Below are positions 25,914 to 35,148 of a DNA stretch of 64,000 bases, in pieces. The number at the start of each line of letters is the position of its first letter. Position 1 is the stretch's first letter. The position numbers were made by a program, and so were the translations under genes. Source of the DNA: Streptomyces sp. DI166 (GTDB lineage Bacteria; Actinomycetota; Actinomycetes; Streptomycetales; Streptomycetaceae). The notes beneath the pieces were generated by a model. The model was not told the DNA's origin and made no database searches. It saw only the letters and a program-made list of their open reading frames with translations. The stretch lies in assembly GCF_900091315.1 (NCBI RefSeq), contig NZ_FLSP01000003.1, positions 62,001 through 126,000 on the forward strand. The letters are read 5' to 3'.

Positions 25914-27575
25914 ATGCAGCCGCTCGGAGTCGACGAACCCACCGTGGTGGGGCCGTACCGGCTGCTCGGCCGGCTCGGCTCCGGCGGTATGGGCCGGGTC
26001 TACCTGGGGCGCAGCGCCGGGGGCCGCACGGTCGCCGTCAAGATCGTGCACCCGCACTTCGCGCTGGACGAGGAGTTCCGGGCCCGCTTCCGCCGCGAGG
26101 TGGAGGCGGCGCGCCGGGTGGGCGGCGCCTGGACGGCGCCCGTGCTGGACGCGGACCCGGAGGCGTCGGTGCCGTGGGTGGCCACGGCGTACGCGGCCGG
26201 CCCGTCCCTGACCACGGCGGTCACCGACGCGGGCGCGCTGCCCGCGCACACCGTACGGGTCCTCGGCGCCGGTCTCGCCGAGGCGCTGTCGGCCGTGCAC
26301 GGGCTGGGCCTGGTGCACCGGGACGTGAAGCCCTCCAACGTCCTGCTCACCCTCGACGGACCGCTGCTGATCGACTTCGGCATCGCGCGGGCGACGGACG
26401 GCACAGCGTCCCTGACCTCCACCGGCGTCTCCATCGGCTCGCCCGGCTATATGTCCCCCGAGCAGATCCTCGGCAAGGGCGTCACCGGCGCGGCCGACGT
26501 CTTCTCCCTGGGCGCGGTCCTGGCGTACGCGGGGACCGGGGCGCAGCCCTTCCCCGGCGACTCCTCGGCGGCGCTGCTGTACAAGGTCGTGCACGAGGAG
26601 CCCGAGCTGGGCGCGCTGGACGGGGAGCTGCGGGAGGTCGTGGAGGCCTGCCTGAGCAAGACGCCCGCCGACCGGCCCACCCCCGCCGAGCTGGCCCGGC
26701 GGCTCGCCCCGAACGGCGCGGCGACCCTGGTGGCCACGGGATGGCTGCCGGGGCCGCTGGTGGAGCGGGTGAGCCGCAGCGCCGTGGAGGTGCTGAACCT
26801 GGAGGCGACGGGCGCGGACCAGGGGTCGGGGGTGGTGGGGTTCAGCAGTCCGTCGGTCGCGGCCACGGGCGGTACCGGGGTCGTGGGCCAGTTCGGGCCG
26901 CCGCCGGTCATGACTCCGCCGCCGGTCATGACTCCGCCGCCCGCCGTGACTCCGCCGCCCGCCGTGTCCGTGCCCGAGCAGGAGCGGCGCCGTACGCCGG
27001 GCAAGCTGTCGGTGTCGGTCGCGGCGGCCTCGACGCCGGGTGCCGGCGGCCGGGGGCGCCGGATGAGCTGCACGGTGGCGCTGGCGGTGGCCGGGGCGCT
27101 GGCCGCCGTCACGGTGGGGTCGGTGTTCGTGTTCGACCTGCTGCCCAAGGACGCCGACGACTCCGCGGCGGGCGCCGAGCCGTCGCACTCGGAGGCCCCG
27201 AGCGCCACGGACGCCCCCGCGGGCGGCCCCCTGTCGGCCTACCTGGGCACCTGGGAGGGCCAGGCCACGGCCCTCAACGGCAAACTCCCGATCGGCACCT
27301 TCCGCCTCACCGTCAAGGAAGCGGAGCAGGGCGGGAAACTCGGCACCCTGCGCCAGACGGACGCCATCGGCAACGTCTGCGACGACATCCTCACCCTGAA
27401 GTCGGTGACCGCCAAGAAGCTCGTGGCCAGCTCGACGGGCGCCCCCACCAACCACGGCGGCTGCAACCCGGCGACCACGACGGTCACCCTCACCCCGGTG
27501 GGCGACGACCTCGACTACGCCAACGACAGCCCGGAGTCGGGCAACCCGACGGCCCGGCTGTCGAAGGTGGAGTAG
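25914..27575 (+). CDS. Membrane Ser/Thr protein kinase (PASTA-less PknB type)
   Basis: A 553-aa kinase. The N-terminal domain has GRLGSGGMGRVYLG, Lys in VAVKIVHP near residue 41, HRDVKPSN near 134 and DFGIA near 153, so all catalytic residues are present. A Pro-rich linker with four repeats of PPPVMT or PPPAVT type (about 325-350) leads to one transmembrane helix (about 384-409) and an extracellular domain of some 130 residues with GTWEGQATALNG and two cysteines. The strong GGGGGAGGGG ribosome site fixes the start. It converges on the EccC-type gene, so the kinase may sense envelope signals for that system; this is inference. Confidence 0.93.
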   Translation: MQPLGVDEPTVVGPYRLLGRLGSGGMGRVYLGRSAGGRTVAVKIVHPHFALDEEFRARFRREVEAARRVGGAWTAPVLDADPEASVPWVATAYAAGPSLTTAVTDAGALPAHTVRVLGAGLAEALSAVHGLGLVHRDVKPSNVLLTLDGPLLIDFGIARATDGTASLTSTGVSIGSPGYMSPEQILGKGVTGAADVFSLGAVLAYAGTGAQPFPGDSSAALLYKVVHEEPELGALDGELREVVEACLSKTPADRPTPAELARRLAPNGAATLVATGWLPGPLVERVSRSAVEVLNLEATGADQGSGVVGFSSPSVAATGGTGVVGQFGPPPVMTPPPVMTPPPAVTPPPAVSVPEQERRRTPGKLSVSVAAASTPGAGGRGRRMSCTVALAVAGALAAVTVGSVFVFDLLPKDADDSAAGAEPSHSEAPSATDAPAGGPLSAYLGTWEGQATALNGKLPIGTFRLTVKEAEQGGKLGTLRQTDAIGNVCDDILTLKSVTAKKLVASSTGAPTNHGGCNPATTTVTLTPVGDDLDYANDSPESGNPTARLSKVE

Positions 27576-27587
27576 CAGACCGGGCCG

Positions 27588-27603
27588 GCCGGTCCGGACC
27601 GGC
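27588..27603. terminator. Palindrome between the kinase and EccC genes
   Basis: A perfect 16-base palindrome (GCCGGTCC/GGACCGGC) fills the gap between the two convergent stops and could terminate both. It has no loop of its own, and no T run is seen. Confidence 0.45.
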
Positions 27604-30600
27604 TCAGCCCGGCACCACAACCGTCCGCAGCTCCCCGTCGCCCAGGTGCAGCATGCCCTTGCCGGGGACGGCCTGGCCGCCCACCATGCTGCGGTTGAGG
27701 CGGACGCCGATGAGGTCGCCGCTGGAGGACTCCTGCGGCGAGAGGAGGATGCCGCGGCGGGCCTTCTTGGCGTCGACCTGCCAGCCGGAGAAGCCGCTGC
27801 ACACGTCCTCCTCGTCACCGGCGATGACGAGGGCCAGACCGCGCTCCGCGCCACGCGAGACGATCTTCTTCATCTGGCTCTCGGCGTCGCAGTCCTCCAG
27901 GATCTCGCCGTCGTCGACGAGCACGACGACCGGGTTCTCGACCGACGGCTCGGCGTCGTCGATCAGCTCCTCGAACTCGTCCTCGTCGATGTCGTCGCTG
28001 GTGAAGACCTTCAGTACGCCTTCCACGCCGTCGAGTTGGCGGACCGGCGACTGGCGCGGCGCGGCGACGACCAGGCGCACGCCCTGCTTCAGGAAGGACT
28101 GCGCGAAGTTCATCAGCACCGTCGAACGGCCCGACTTCGCCGGACCCGCGATCACGAACGACGGCACACCCTGCGCGAGGTCGGGGCCGAAGCCGACGAT
28201 CTCGTCGCCGCCGATACCGGCCAGCGCGTACAGCCTGGAGCGCGAGACCTCCGGGTCGCGCAGCTCCCACGCCTCGTCGAAGGAGATCCGGCTGGGCAGG
28301 CTGTCGACCCGGAACGGCCGCTTGGCGCGCGGGACTTCGGCGTCGCGCGCGGTGGCCGCCTCCCCGATCGCGGCCAGTGCAGCGGCCTGACCCTGACCGG
28401 TGGTGTCCTCGGCGAGCAGCGCGAACTGCGTCTCCGTACCGGCCTCGTTCTTGAAGCCACGGCCCGGCGGGATCTCCTCCGGCACCTTGCGCGCGGGGAT
28501 GCCGAGCATGGAGAAGTCGCTGCGGTCCGACAGTCGCAGACCGTACTTGTCCTCGGTGAGCGTGGCGATCCGGCCCACCAGCAGGGTCCGGTCACCGGTC
28601 AGCACCAGGTGGATGCCGAGGCTCGCGCCCTCCCGCATCATCGTCTGCAGCTCGTCCGTCAGCGCGCCGTGGTCCACCTCGCCGAGGGTGGGCACCCAGC
28701 CCTCCCACCGGTCCAGCAGGACCACGATGTGAGGCAGCCGCTCGTCCTCGGACACCGCGGCCCGCTGCTCGCCGATGTCCGCGAACCCCTTGTCGGAGAG
28801 CAGGTTCTGGCGGCGGTCCATCTCGCCCTTGAGCCGGTTGATCAGCCGCACCACCCGCTCGGTCTGGTTACGGCCGACGACCGCGCCGACGTGCGGCAGC
28901 CGGGTCAGCGCGTTCAGCGCGCCGTTGCCGCAGTCGATGCCGTACATGTGCACATCGGCGGTGGAGTGCGTACGGGCCAGCGAACCGGCGATCGTACGCA
29001 GCACCTGCGAGCGTCCGCTGCGCGGGGCGCCGCCGATCATGAGGTGGCCGAAGCTCTCGAAGTCGATCGTCACCGGGCGGCGGGACTGGAGCGCGGGCAG
29101 GTCCTCGATGCCGTAGGCCACGGGCGCCAACCTGCCCGGCGCCGGGCTGAATTCGGGCTCGGGGATCTCGTCGAGCAGCAACTGCTCGTCCAGCGCGGGC
29201 AGCCACGGGCTGTGCTGCGGCGGGATGCCGAGCGACCGGTTGGCGTCCCGGATGGTGTCCACCAGCACCTTGAGGTCGGTGATCTCCTCGTCCTCGCGCG
29301 ACTCGGCCTTCGGCTTGGTCAGCGCGGCCCGACCCAGGTCCTCCCAGGCCAGCGGCCCGACCCAGGGCTTGAGGACGGCGGGGTCCGCGGCGCCGGGCCG
29401 GCGGCCACCCACGCGGCCGGACTGGAACGGCACCAGCGAGGCGTGCCCGAGCCGTACGTACGCCCGGCCCGGTGTGCTCTTGGAGATGTGCCCGGCCTCG
29501 GGGGAGTCGATGACGTCCGACGACTCGCCGCCGTCGGTCACGCGCAGCGCGATCCGCAGGTTGGTGTTGGCGCGGATCTCCGGGGAGACCACACCCGAGG
29601 GCCGCTGCGTGGCGAGCAGCAGGTGGATGCCGAGGGAACGGCCTCGCTGGGCGATGTTGACCAGACCCGTCACGAAGTCCGGCAGATCGCGCACCATCGA
29701 GGCGAACTCGTCGATGACGATGAGGAGTCGAGGCACCGGCTGGTGGGACGGGTCGCGGCGCACCAGGTCCTGGTAGTCCTCGATGTCCTTGGCGTCGGCG
29801 GCGGCCAGGATGTGCTCGCGGCGGTGCAGCTCGGCGCCCAGCGACTCCAGCGCGCGCTCCACGAGGTGCGCGTCGAGGTCGGTCACCATGCCGACGGTGT
29901 GCGGGAGATGGACACAGTCCTTGAACGCCGCGCCACCCTTGTAGTCGACGAGCACGAAGGTCATGTTCTCCGGCGTGTTCGCCACGGCGAGCGCAGCGAC
30001 GATCGTCTGGAGCAGCTCCGACTTACCGGAACCGGTTGTACCGGCGATCAGACCGTGCGGGCCGTCCTTGCGGATGTCGATGCCGAAGGGACCGTCGTAG
30101 GACTCGCCGATGACGGCCAGCGTCGACTGCCCGCCCATCCGCCAGCGCGCCACGATGGCATCGCTGGTCGGCGGCTCCAGTTGCAGCACGTCCAGCAGCC
30201 GGCTGGAACTGGGCAGCGCCGAGTCCTCGGTCTCCCCGCTGATGTCGCGCAGGGAGGAGACGGACCGGGCGAGCCGCAGGCACCAGGACGGCGAGACGAA
30301 GTCGGGCCGCACGTCCTTGCGCCGCTCGGCACCGGCCTCCTCCACCCGCAGCCGCAGCTTGTCGGGCTCCTGGGTGTGGGACGGCTCGGGGGAGGTGTTC
30401 TGGTGCCAGGCCTGGAAGGAGGGGAACCCACCGGGGGCCTGCTCCTGCCGCTGTGCCTGCTGCTGGGGCCGCGGCGCCTCCTCGGCCTTCGGCTCGGCCA
30501 CGACGTACGCCTGGCACTCGCCCGGCAGGAACCGCTCCTCGGCGTCCAGGCAGATCGCGTACATGGAGACGGACGGGCCCTCGCGCAGCAGCCGTACGAC

Positions 30601-32268
30601 ACCCGGCAGGGAACGCAGACGGCGCGAGCCGTCCCAGACGACCACGATGTCGGGGTCGCTGAAGGTGGAACCCTGGCCGCGGTTCTGCTCGGCGGCCTTC
30701 TTGCGGGCGTCCAGGATCTGCGTCAGCTCACCGATCCGGGCGCCCACGGTCTCCGCGTCGGTGCCGATGAGCACGTTCACGTCCTGACCGCCGGACGGCC
30801 TGGCGTGCGGCAGCCACCGCACCCAGTCCCAACTGCCCTGCGCGGACTGCTCGCTGAGAACGTAGAACTGCACATCCATCGGACTGTGCAGCGCGGCGGT
30901 CTGCGCCACGGCCCAACGCCCCATGGCCCGCGCCGAGTCACCGGGCCCGGCCATGCCGATGACCCCGAGCCCGCGCAGGTTCAGGGCGACCGGGGCGTCC
31001 TCGATCTTCCAGGTGACCTCGCGCTTGTGGTCGTCCTGCTCGGGGTCGTCCAGGACGACCTCGGAGGGCAACTGCCCGGTGCCGACCCGCAGCAGCAGAT
31101 GGTCGCGGTCGGTGCGGCGCCGCTCCCAGAGCCGGGTACGGGGCCCGGTGCCCAGCGAGAGCACCGTCGCCGGGTCCGGAATGGCCTGCCGCCGGTCGTT
31201 CCGCTCGGCGACCAGGGCGTCCTGCGCGTCCTGCTCGATCCGGGCCTTCTGCTCCTCGTACTCCTTGACCTGCTTCGCGTGCGACTTACGGCCGTGCTTC
31301 TTGTCGTTGTAGTAGTTCGCGAACAGCAGGATCGGGCTGAGGCCCGCCATGATCAGGTAGTACCAGCGCTGGAAGATCAGCACGGCGACGACGGCACCGA
31401 CGAGCGGCGTCAGCGCCATCAGCCAGGGCAGCGGCCGGGCCTCGTACTCCCGCGGCTTGGACGGCAGCCGGAACCGCGTCTGCCGCTCGGGCGGCCGGAG
31501 CCGGGGCGGCCGGTTGTAGTCGAGGCCGGTGCCGTCCTCGGACCACTTGAGGGCGGCGTTCGGGGGCGCGTAGCGGGTGAGCTCGACGAGGGTGTTGCCG
31601 AGGGCGATCTGGGCGCCGAGGGGCCAGATGTCGGGGTCGGGGGGCGGGGTGTCGCTGTCGCTGCTCTCTTCCTGGCTTTCCTTCTTCCGCCGCTTTTTCT
31701 TCTTCTCTTCTTTCTTGTCCTCTTTGGGGTTGAGGATCTCCTCGATGGGGGTGCCGTCGAGGAAGGCGGCCTCGGTGTCCCCGTGGACCTTGAAGCGGCA
31801 GGTGCCGTCGGTGGAGACGGAGAGGGTCAGGGCGCGGGCGTCGACCTCGGGGTCGTCGATACGGATGTGGCTGGCGGGGCCGCTGCCTATGTCGTAGCGG
31901 CCGACGCCGAGCCGGTGCACGTAACCGGCGACGGGCCCGCCGACGATCCGCAGCTCCACGAGCCCGGTGGGCTCGCCGGGCAGGCACCCGGAGGGGTCCT
32001 GGAGGCTGACGACGGCGCCCTCGCGCAGGGGCGAGTTGGGGATGGTGGCGGACGGGTCGACGGCGTACCCGTCGACGTACAGGAGCGGGGCGTTTCCGCT
32101 GGGTAGCGGGTGCTGCTGCCCGATGGGGATGACCTGAGCGCCACTGTGACCGACCTGTTTGGCCAGTTCCTGGGCGATGTCGCCCATCGTGGACTCGGGA
32201 TCGGCGTCGAGTACGACGTCGGCGGTGCCGCCGCCGAACGGATCGACGACGGTCAGAGTCAGGCGCAC
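27604..32268 (-). CDS. FHA-domain FtsK/SpoIIIE-type ATPase (EccC/EssC-like, type VII secretion)
   Basis: A 1554-aa motor. Residues about 1-90 look like a ubiquitin-like (YukD-type) domain, 105-200 like an FHA domain, and a Lys/Glu-rich stretch follows (EDKKEEKKKKRRKK). Two transmembrane helices lie near 305-345. Then come three FtsK-like modules. The first has a canonical Walker A GTTGSGKSE (about 740) and Walker B VIDEF; the second (GGAPRSGRS, about 1081, with LLDRW) and third (GPAKSGRS, about 1379, with LVDDG) have Arg instead of the P-loop Lys and lack the catalytic Glu. N-terminal FHA domains recall EssC of Firmicutes rather than mycobacterial EccC. GTG with GGGGAGGA upstream sets the start. 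EccB, EccD, EccE and MycP are not in the window. Confidence 0.9.
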   Translation of the reverse strand: MRLTLTVVDPFGGGTADVVLDADPESTMGDIAQELAKQVGHSGAQVIPIGQQHPLPSGNAPLLYVDGYAVDPSATIPNSPLREGAVVSLQDPSGCLPGEPTGLVELRIVGGPVAGYVHRLGVGRYDIGSGPASHIRIDDPEVDARALTLSVSTDGTCRFKVHGDTEAAFLDGTPIEEILNPKEDKKEEKKKKRRKKESQEESSDSDTPPPDPDIWPLGAQIALGNTLVELTRYAPPNAALKWSEDGTGLDYNRPPRLRPPERQTRFRLPSKPREYEARPLPWLMALTPLVGAVVAVLIFQRWYYLIMAGLSPILLFANYYNDKKHGRKSHAKQVKEYEEQKARIEQDAQDALVAERNDRRQAIPDPATVLSLGTGPRTRLWERRRTDRDHLLLRVGTGQLPSEVVLDDPEQDDHKREVTWKIEDAPVALNLRGLGVIGMAGPGDSARAMGRWAVAQTAALHSPMDVQFYVLSEQSAQGSWDWVRWLPHARPSGGQDVNVLIGTDAETVGARIGELTQILDARKKAAEQNRGQGSTFSDPDIVVVWDGSRRLRSLPGVVRLLREGPSVSMYAICLDAEERFLPGECQAYVVAEPKAEEAPRPQQQAQRQEQAPGGFPSFQAWHQNTSPEPSHTQEPDKLRLRVEEAGAERRKDVRPDFVSPSWCLRLARSVSSLRDISGETEDSALPSSSRLLDVLQLEPPTSDAIVARWRMGGQSTLAVIGESYDGPFGIDIRKDGPHGLIAGTTGSGKSELLQTIVAALAVANTPENMTFVLVDYKGGAAFKDCVHLPHTVGMVTDLDAHLVERALESLGAELHRREHILAAADAKDIEDYQDLVRRDPSHQPVPRLLIVIDEFASMVRDLPDFVTGLVNIAQRGRSLGIHLLLATQRPSGVVSPEIRANTNLRIALRVTDGGESSDVIDSPEAGHISKSTPGRAYVRLGHASLVPFQSGRVGGRRPGAADPAVLKPWVGPLAWEDLGRAALTKPKAESREDEEITDLKVLVDTIRDANRSLGIPPQHSPWLPALDEQLLLDEIPEPEFSPAPGRLAPVAYGIEDLPALQSRRPVTIDFESFGHLMIGGAPRSGRSQVLRTIAGSLARTHSTADVHMYGIDCGNGALNALTRLPHVGAVVGRNQTERVVRLINRLKGEMDRRQNLLSDKGFADIGEQRAAVSEDERLPHIVVLLDRWEGWVPTLGEVDHGALTDELQTMMREGASLGIHLVLTGDRTLLVGRIATLTEDKYGLRLSDRSDFSMLGIPARKVPEEIPPGRGFKNEAGTETQFALLAEDTTGQGQAAALAAIGEAATARDAEVPRAKRPFRVDSLPSRISFDEAWELRDPEVSRSRLYALAGIGGDEIVGFGPDLAQGVPSFVIAGPAKSGRSTVLMNFAQSFLKQGVRLVVAAPRQSPVRQLDGVEGVLKVFTSDDIDEDEFEELIDDAEPSVENPVVVLVDDGEILEDCDAESQMKKIVSRGAERGLALVIAGDEEDVCSGFSGWQVDAKKARRGILLSPQESSSGDLIGVRLNRSMVGGQAVPGKGMLHLGDGELRTVVVPG

Positions 32269-32601
32269 GTCTGTAGTCCTCCCCGCTGCCCCCGTGACCG
32301 CTTCCGCAACGCGGGTCACAGTTCCAGGCGACGATATCTGCTGGGGCGGGAAGGGACACAGGGGGTCGGGTGCGGTGCTTCCCAAAGGCAACGCAGTGCA
32401 CACGAGGTTGTGACGGCTCTACGACGTGTTGTTCACAACGCCGGGATGTGACACCTCTGGCCTCCCCCGTAAGCTGCTGCCTCAAGAGCGGACGATCACA
32501 CCGGCAGTCACACGCGAGTTGACGCCGACCGGTGACTGTCGGACCGCAAACAGGGAGCCACGGGGGTTGGCCCTGCGGCGTTTTGAAGAGGGAGCGGCTT
32601 C
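32269..32601. other. Divergent regulatory region between the EccC gene and cassette B
   Basis: These 333 bases hold no gene. At 32428-32439 lies a near-palindrome GTTGT-TC-ACAAC that could be an operator shared by both directions. TTGACG at 32519 is a possible -35 for cassette B, but no convincing -10 follows at the right distance. Confidence 0.4.
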
Positions 32602-32904
32602 ATGGCCAAGGACCTTGACATCACATATCAGGACATGCGGGACGCGGCCAAGCATGTCGTGAAGGAGAAGGAAAGGCTCCAGGACAAGCTCGACGGCCTC
32701 CGCAAGTACATCGCCAACCTGGTCGAGTCGGGCTATGTGACCAAGAGCTCGTCCAAGGCCTTCGACGAGAACTTCGACGAGTTCGTCAAGGGCTCCAAGG
32801 ACACGCTGGACGGCCTCGACGGCATGGGTGACTACCTGACCATGGCCGCCGACAAGTTCGAGCAGATCGACGAGGAGCTGGCGAAGCAGGCTCGCAGCAA
32901 GTGA
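32602..32904 (+). CDS. WXG100/ESAT-6-like small protein (cassette B)
   Basis: A 100-aa, all-helical protein (MAKDLDITYQDMRDAAKH, first helix to about 43; turn near LVESGYVT; second helix FDENFDEFVKGSKDTLDGL). SGY stands where WXG would be. The end IDEELAKQARSK resembles the ends of the WXG-like proteins at 16440 and 53729. It should be a type VII substrate or scaffold subunit. It is the first gene of cassette B, divergent from the EccC-type ATPase. No ribosome site other than AGGGAGC at a good distance is needed. Confidence 0.78.
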   Translation: MAKDLDITYQDMRDAAKHVVKEKERLQDKLDGLRKYIANLVESGYVTKSSSKAFDENFDEFVKGSKDTLDGLDGMGDYLTMAADKFEQIDEELAKQARSK

Positions 32905-32997
32905 CCTGCGTCGTCTGACGGCTTTCCGACGGCACGGCGGCCCGATGTGGGCCGCCGCGCCGCTGTGAGCCACCTGCAATCCGCACACGGGGGCACG

Positions 32998-33114
32998 ATG
33001 AGTGACTTGTCCGCTGACTACGCGACGCTGAACAAGGAGTCCTTCGAGAAGCTGGACCACGAACTCGCCGAGGCGAGCCGTAGCAAGGACAAGGGCAAGG
33101 GGGGCGGCAAGTAG
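32998..33114 (+). CDS. 38-aa internally deleted WXG-like protein (cassette B)
   Basis: An ORF of 38 codons starting MSDLSADYATLNKESF and ending LAEASRSKDKGKGGGK. Both the ribosome site and the first codons match the cassette A gene at 16751 (acgggggMacg ahead of the ATG; MSDL..DY..L), and the C-terminus corresponds to that protein's ARELEKARSPKGGKK. The middle (about 65 residues, both core helices) is missing. It stops two bases before the large WXG-domain gene, in the place the full-length WXG-like gene has in cassette A. I take it as a relic or a retained micro-protein that keeps translational linkage. Confidence 0.65.
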   Translation: MSDLSADYATLNKESFEKLDHELAEASRSKDKGKGGGK

Positions 33115-33116
33115 TC

Positions 33117-34442
33117 ATGGCCGAGGCGAAACTGGCGGACTACCCGGCACTGGGATTCGTGCCGTGCCCGGGAGACCAGACGGTGGCGGAGGACGTGGCC
33201 GCGACCGTACGCAGGACGGCGAAGGCGCTCGTCGAGATCTGCCACGTCCTGCACGGGACCGGTGTCGGCGACTGGAAGGGCAAGGCGGCGGAGGTCTTCC
33301 GGGAGAAGTTCGACGACGAGTTCCGCCCGCGGATGGACGAGGCCCGGGACTCCTTCAACGCCGCCGCGACCGCCCTGGAGGACTGGGCGTCGTACATGGA
33401 GCGCAAGCAGCGCGACGCCGTGCGGCTGGAGGCCGAGGCGGCGGCGGTCGACGAGCAGCTGGACAAGGCGCGCGAGAAGTCGGAGAAGCTCAAGAAGGCC
33501 GAGGGCGCCAGGGACGGCGACGCCAAGGACGACGACCACGAGGACAAGGTCAAGGCAGCCGGCAAGTCGGTGAGTGCCAAGGAGGAGGAGCTGGAGGAGC
33601 TTCGCCGCCAGGGCCGCGGTATGGCCAGGGCCTACCGGCAGTACGGCAAGGAGATCGCCGAGCGGCTGCAGAAGGCGATGGACATCGCCCCGAACGAACC
33701 CGGCCTGTGGGACAAGCTGGGCGACGCCATAGCGGACCTCGGCAAGGCGATAGCCGACCTGCCGGGGAAGGTGGGCGAGGTGCTCTCCGACATCGGCGAA
33801 TGGATCAAGAGCCACGCCGACTGGATCACCGTGGCGGCGTCGGTCATCGGTGTGATCGCCATTTTCTGCCCGGTGCTCGCGCCGCTGGCGATCGGGCTGA
33901 GCGCGGTGGCGTTCCTCGCGCATGCCGCGTCCTACGGCATGAGCGGACTGTTTCCGCCCACGGGGGCCAACATCGGCAACTGGCTCACCCTCGGCGGTGA
34001 CGCCCTCGGCATGATCCCCGGTGTCGGCGCCGCTAAGGCAGGCGTCATGGCGGGACTGAAGGCGGGCCGGGGCGCGGGCGGCGTGGTCGCCGGGACCAAG
34101 GTCGGCATCAAGACGGGGTCGACGGTGGCGAAGAACGCCATGAAGGCCGCGGACCCGGTGGCCGCCGTCATCGACAAGCCGATCATGGCCGCCGCCGCCA
34201 AGCTGGGCGTCTCGCGCGGCGCCGCCCTGACGACCACGGAAGGCGTGCAGGCCGCGGCCCAGCTCGCCTGGACGGCGCCCACCGCGATCAACGCCTACGA
34301 GACGAGCACCGGCCGCTACGACGCCGCGACCTGGGGAACCGGCGTGGCCAACGTCGTCACCGGCGCGGGCGGCGGCAAGTTCGGCGGACTGGTGGCCGTG
34401 GGCAGCGCCATCGGCCTGGGTGCCTGGGAGCTGACGGACTGA
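33117..34442 (+). CDS. Large WXG-domain protein, putative type VII substrate (cassette B)
   Basis: A 441-aa paralogue of the protein at 15163: YPALGFVPCPGD, VRRTAKALVEICHVLHGTG, then GDWKGKAAEVFREKF with the WXG turn, a long coiled-coil with Lys/Glu/Asp-rich insert (about 115-185), KAMDIAPNEPGLWDKLGDAI, and a C-terminal half with a hydrophobic hairpin (about 240-285) and Gly/Ala-rich helices. No toxin domain or cleavage site is evident at the C-terminus. The start is two bases after the 38-aa ORF, and its stop is fused to the next start (TGATG). The family is homologous to the N-terminal part of the Rhs toxin at 54937. Function as type VII substrate or membrane-active effector is inferred. 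Confidence 0.82.
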   Translation: MAEAKLADYPALGFVPCPGDQTVAEDVAATVRRTAKALVEICHVLHGTGVGDWKGKAAEVFREKFDDEFRPRMDEARDSFNAAATALEDWASYMERKQRDAVRLEAEAAAVDEQLDKAREKSEKLKKAEGARDGDAKDDDHEDKVKAAGKSVSAKEEELEELRRQGRGMARAYRQYGKEIAERLQKAMDIAPNEPGLWDKLGDAIADLGKAIADLPGKVGEVLSDIGEWIKSHADWITVAASVIGVIAIFCPVLAPLAIGLSAVAFLAHAASYGMSGLFPPTGANIGNWLTLGGDALGMIPGVGAAKAGVMAGLKAGRGAGGVVAGTKVGIKTGSTVAKNAMKAADPVAAVIDKPIMAAAAKLGVSRGAALTTTEGVQAAAQLAWTAPTAINAYETSTGRYDAATWGTGVANVVTGAGGGKFGGLVAVGSAIGLGAWELTD

Positions 34443-35143
34443 TGACGACGATGACCGCGGCGACCGTCGCCCCCCGTGACGTACCGGATCTGTGGTTCGA
34501 ACTGCCGCCGGGTTTCCTGGAGTTCGACCTGGACGAGGACCCCGAGGCGCGCGTGCTTCGGATGACGGATGTGGCCGACGGGCTGTTCGCCGAGGCGACG
34601 GCGGAGCAGAAGCTCAGCATGGTGGTGTCGAGCGAGTACATCCTTCAGAGCATGATCGCGCGAGGCGTCGAGCATGTGTCGAGCTGTCTGCTGCGCATGC
34701 CCGACGACCGGCTCTCCCAGGGCACCTTCTTCGTGATGATCGAGCGCCCGGAGGCCGGACCGCAGAGCCAGGACCGCAAGGGCTCGGCCACGCGTACGGC
34801 CGCCCAGTGGCGCGAGCTGTACCCGGACGCGGAGGTCGGCTTGGTCATGCTGCCGTACGGCATCTCGGCCCTGTGCATCCGCGACGAGGAGCTGCTGATC
34901 CCCGGCGTGCTGTTCGGCCTGGACGACCCGGTGCCGGCCACCGTCCGGCAGGTGCAGTTCAATGTGCCGCTGAAGACTGGGCCGGGGTCCGCCCTGTTCG
35001 TCTTCATGACGCAGGACATCGATCACTGGACCGAGTACCTCGATCTGCTCAGCGGCATCATGAAGTCGGTCTCGGCGGAGGAGCCGGGCGGGGCAGGCAC
35101 GTCCGGGGGCGAGCAGCCGCAGGCCGGTCCAGGAACGGAGTGA
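34442..35143 (+). CDS. EspG-sized cytoplasmic protein of cassette B
   Basis: A 233-aa soluble protein. Opening LWFELPPGFLEFDLDEDPEARVLRM, it shares layout with 14444 and 54149: an acidic hydrophobic strand first, a helical part (AEQKLSMVVSSEYILQSMIARGVEH), then strands and a conserved late helix (YLDLLSGIMKSVS). No catalytic motif is visible. It always sits next to the large WXG-domain gene, so a dedicated chaperone or adaptor is the most likely role. The start is coupled to the preceding stop through TGATG. The last 20 residues are Gly/Glu-rich and probably disordered. Confidence 0.7.
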   Translation: MTTMTAATVAPRDVPDLWFELPPGFLEFDLDEDPEARVLRMTDVADGLFAEATAEQKLSMVVSSEYILQSMIARGVEHVSSCLLRMPDDRLSQGTFFVMIERPEAGPQSQDRKGSATRTAAQWRELYPDAEVGLVMLPYGISALCIRDEELLIPGVLFGLDDPVPATVRQVQFNVPLKTGPGSALFVFMTQDIDHWTEYLDLLSGIMKSVSAEEPGGAGTSGGEQPQAGPGTE

Positions 35144-35148
35144 CGAAC

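Noticed and set aside
26916-26970. Short repeats (PPPVMT/PPPAVT) in the kinase linker, considered as a possible variable-number element
   Set aside because: They are only four units and typical of Pro-rich linkers; nothing indicates mobility.
27646-32106. A 1486-codon open frame antisense to the EccC-type gene
   Set aside because: It is a mirror of a high-GC gene: low-complexity composition, no motif, and full overlap with a well-supported coding region.
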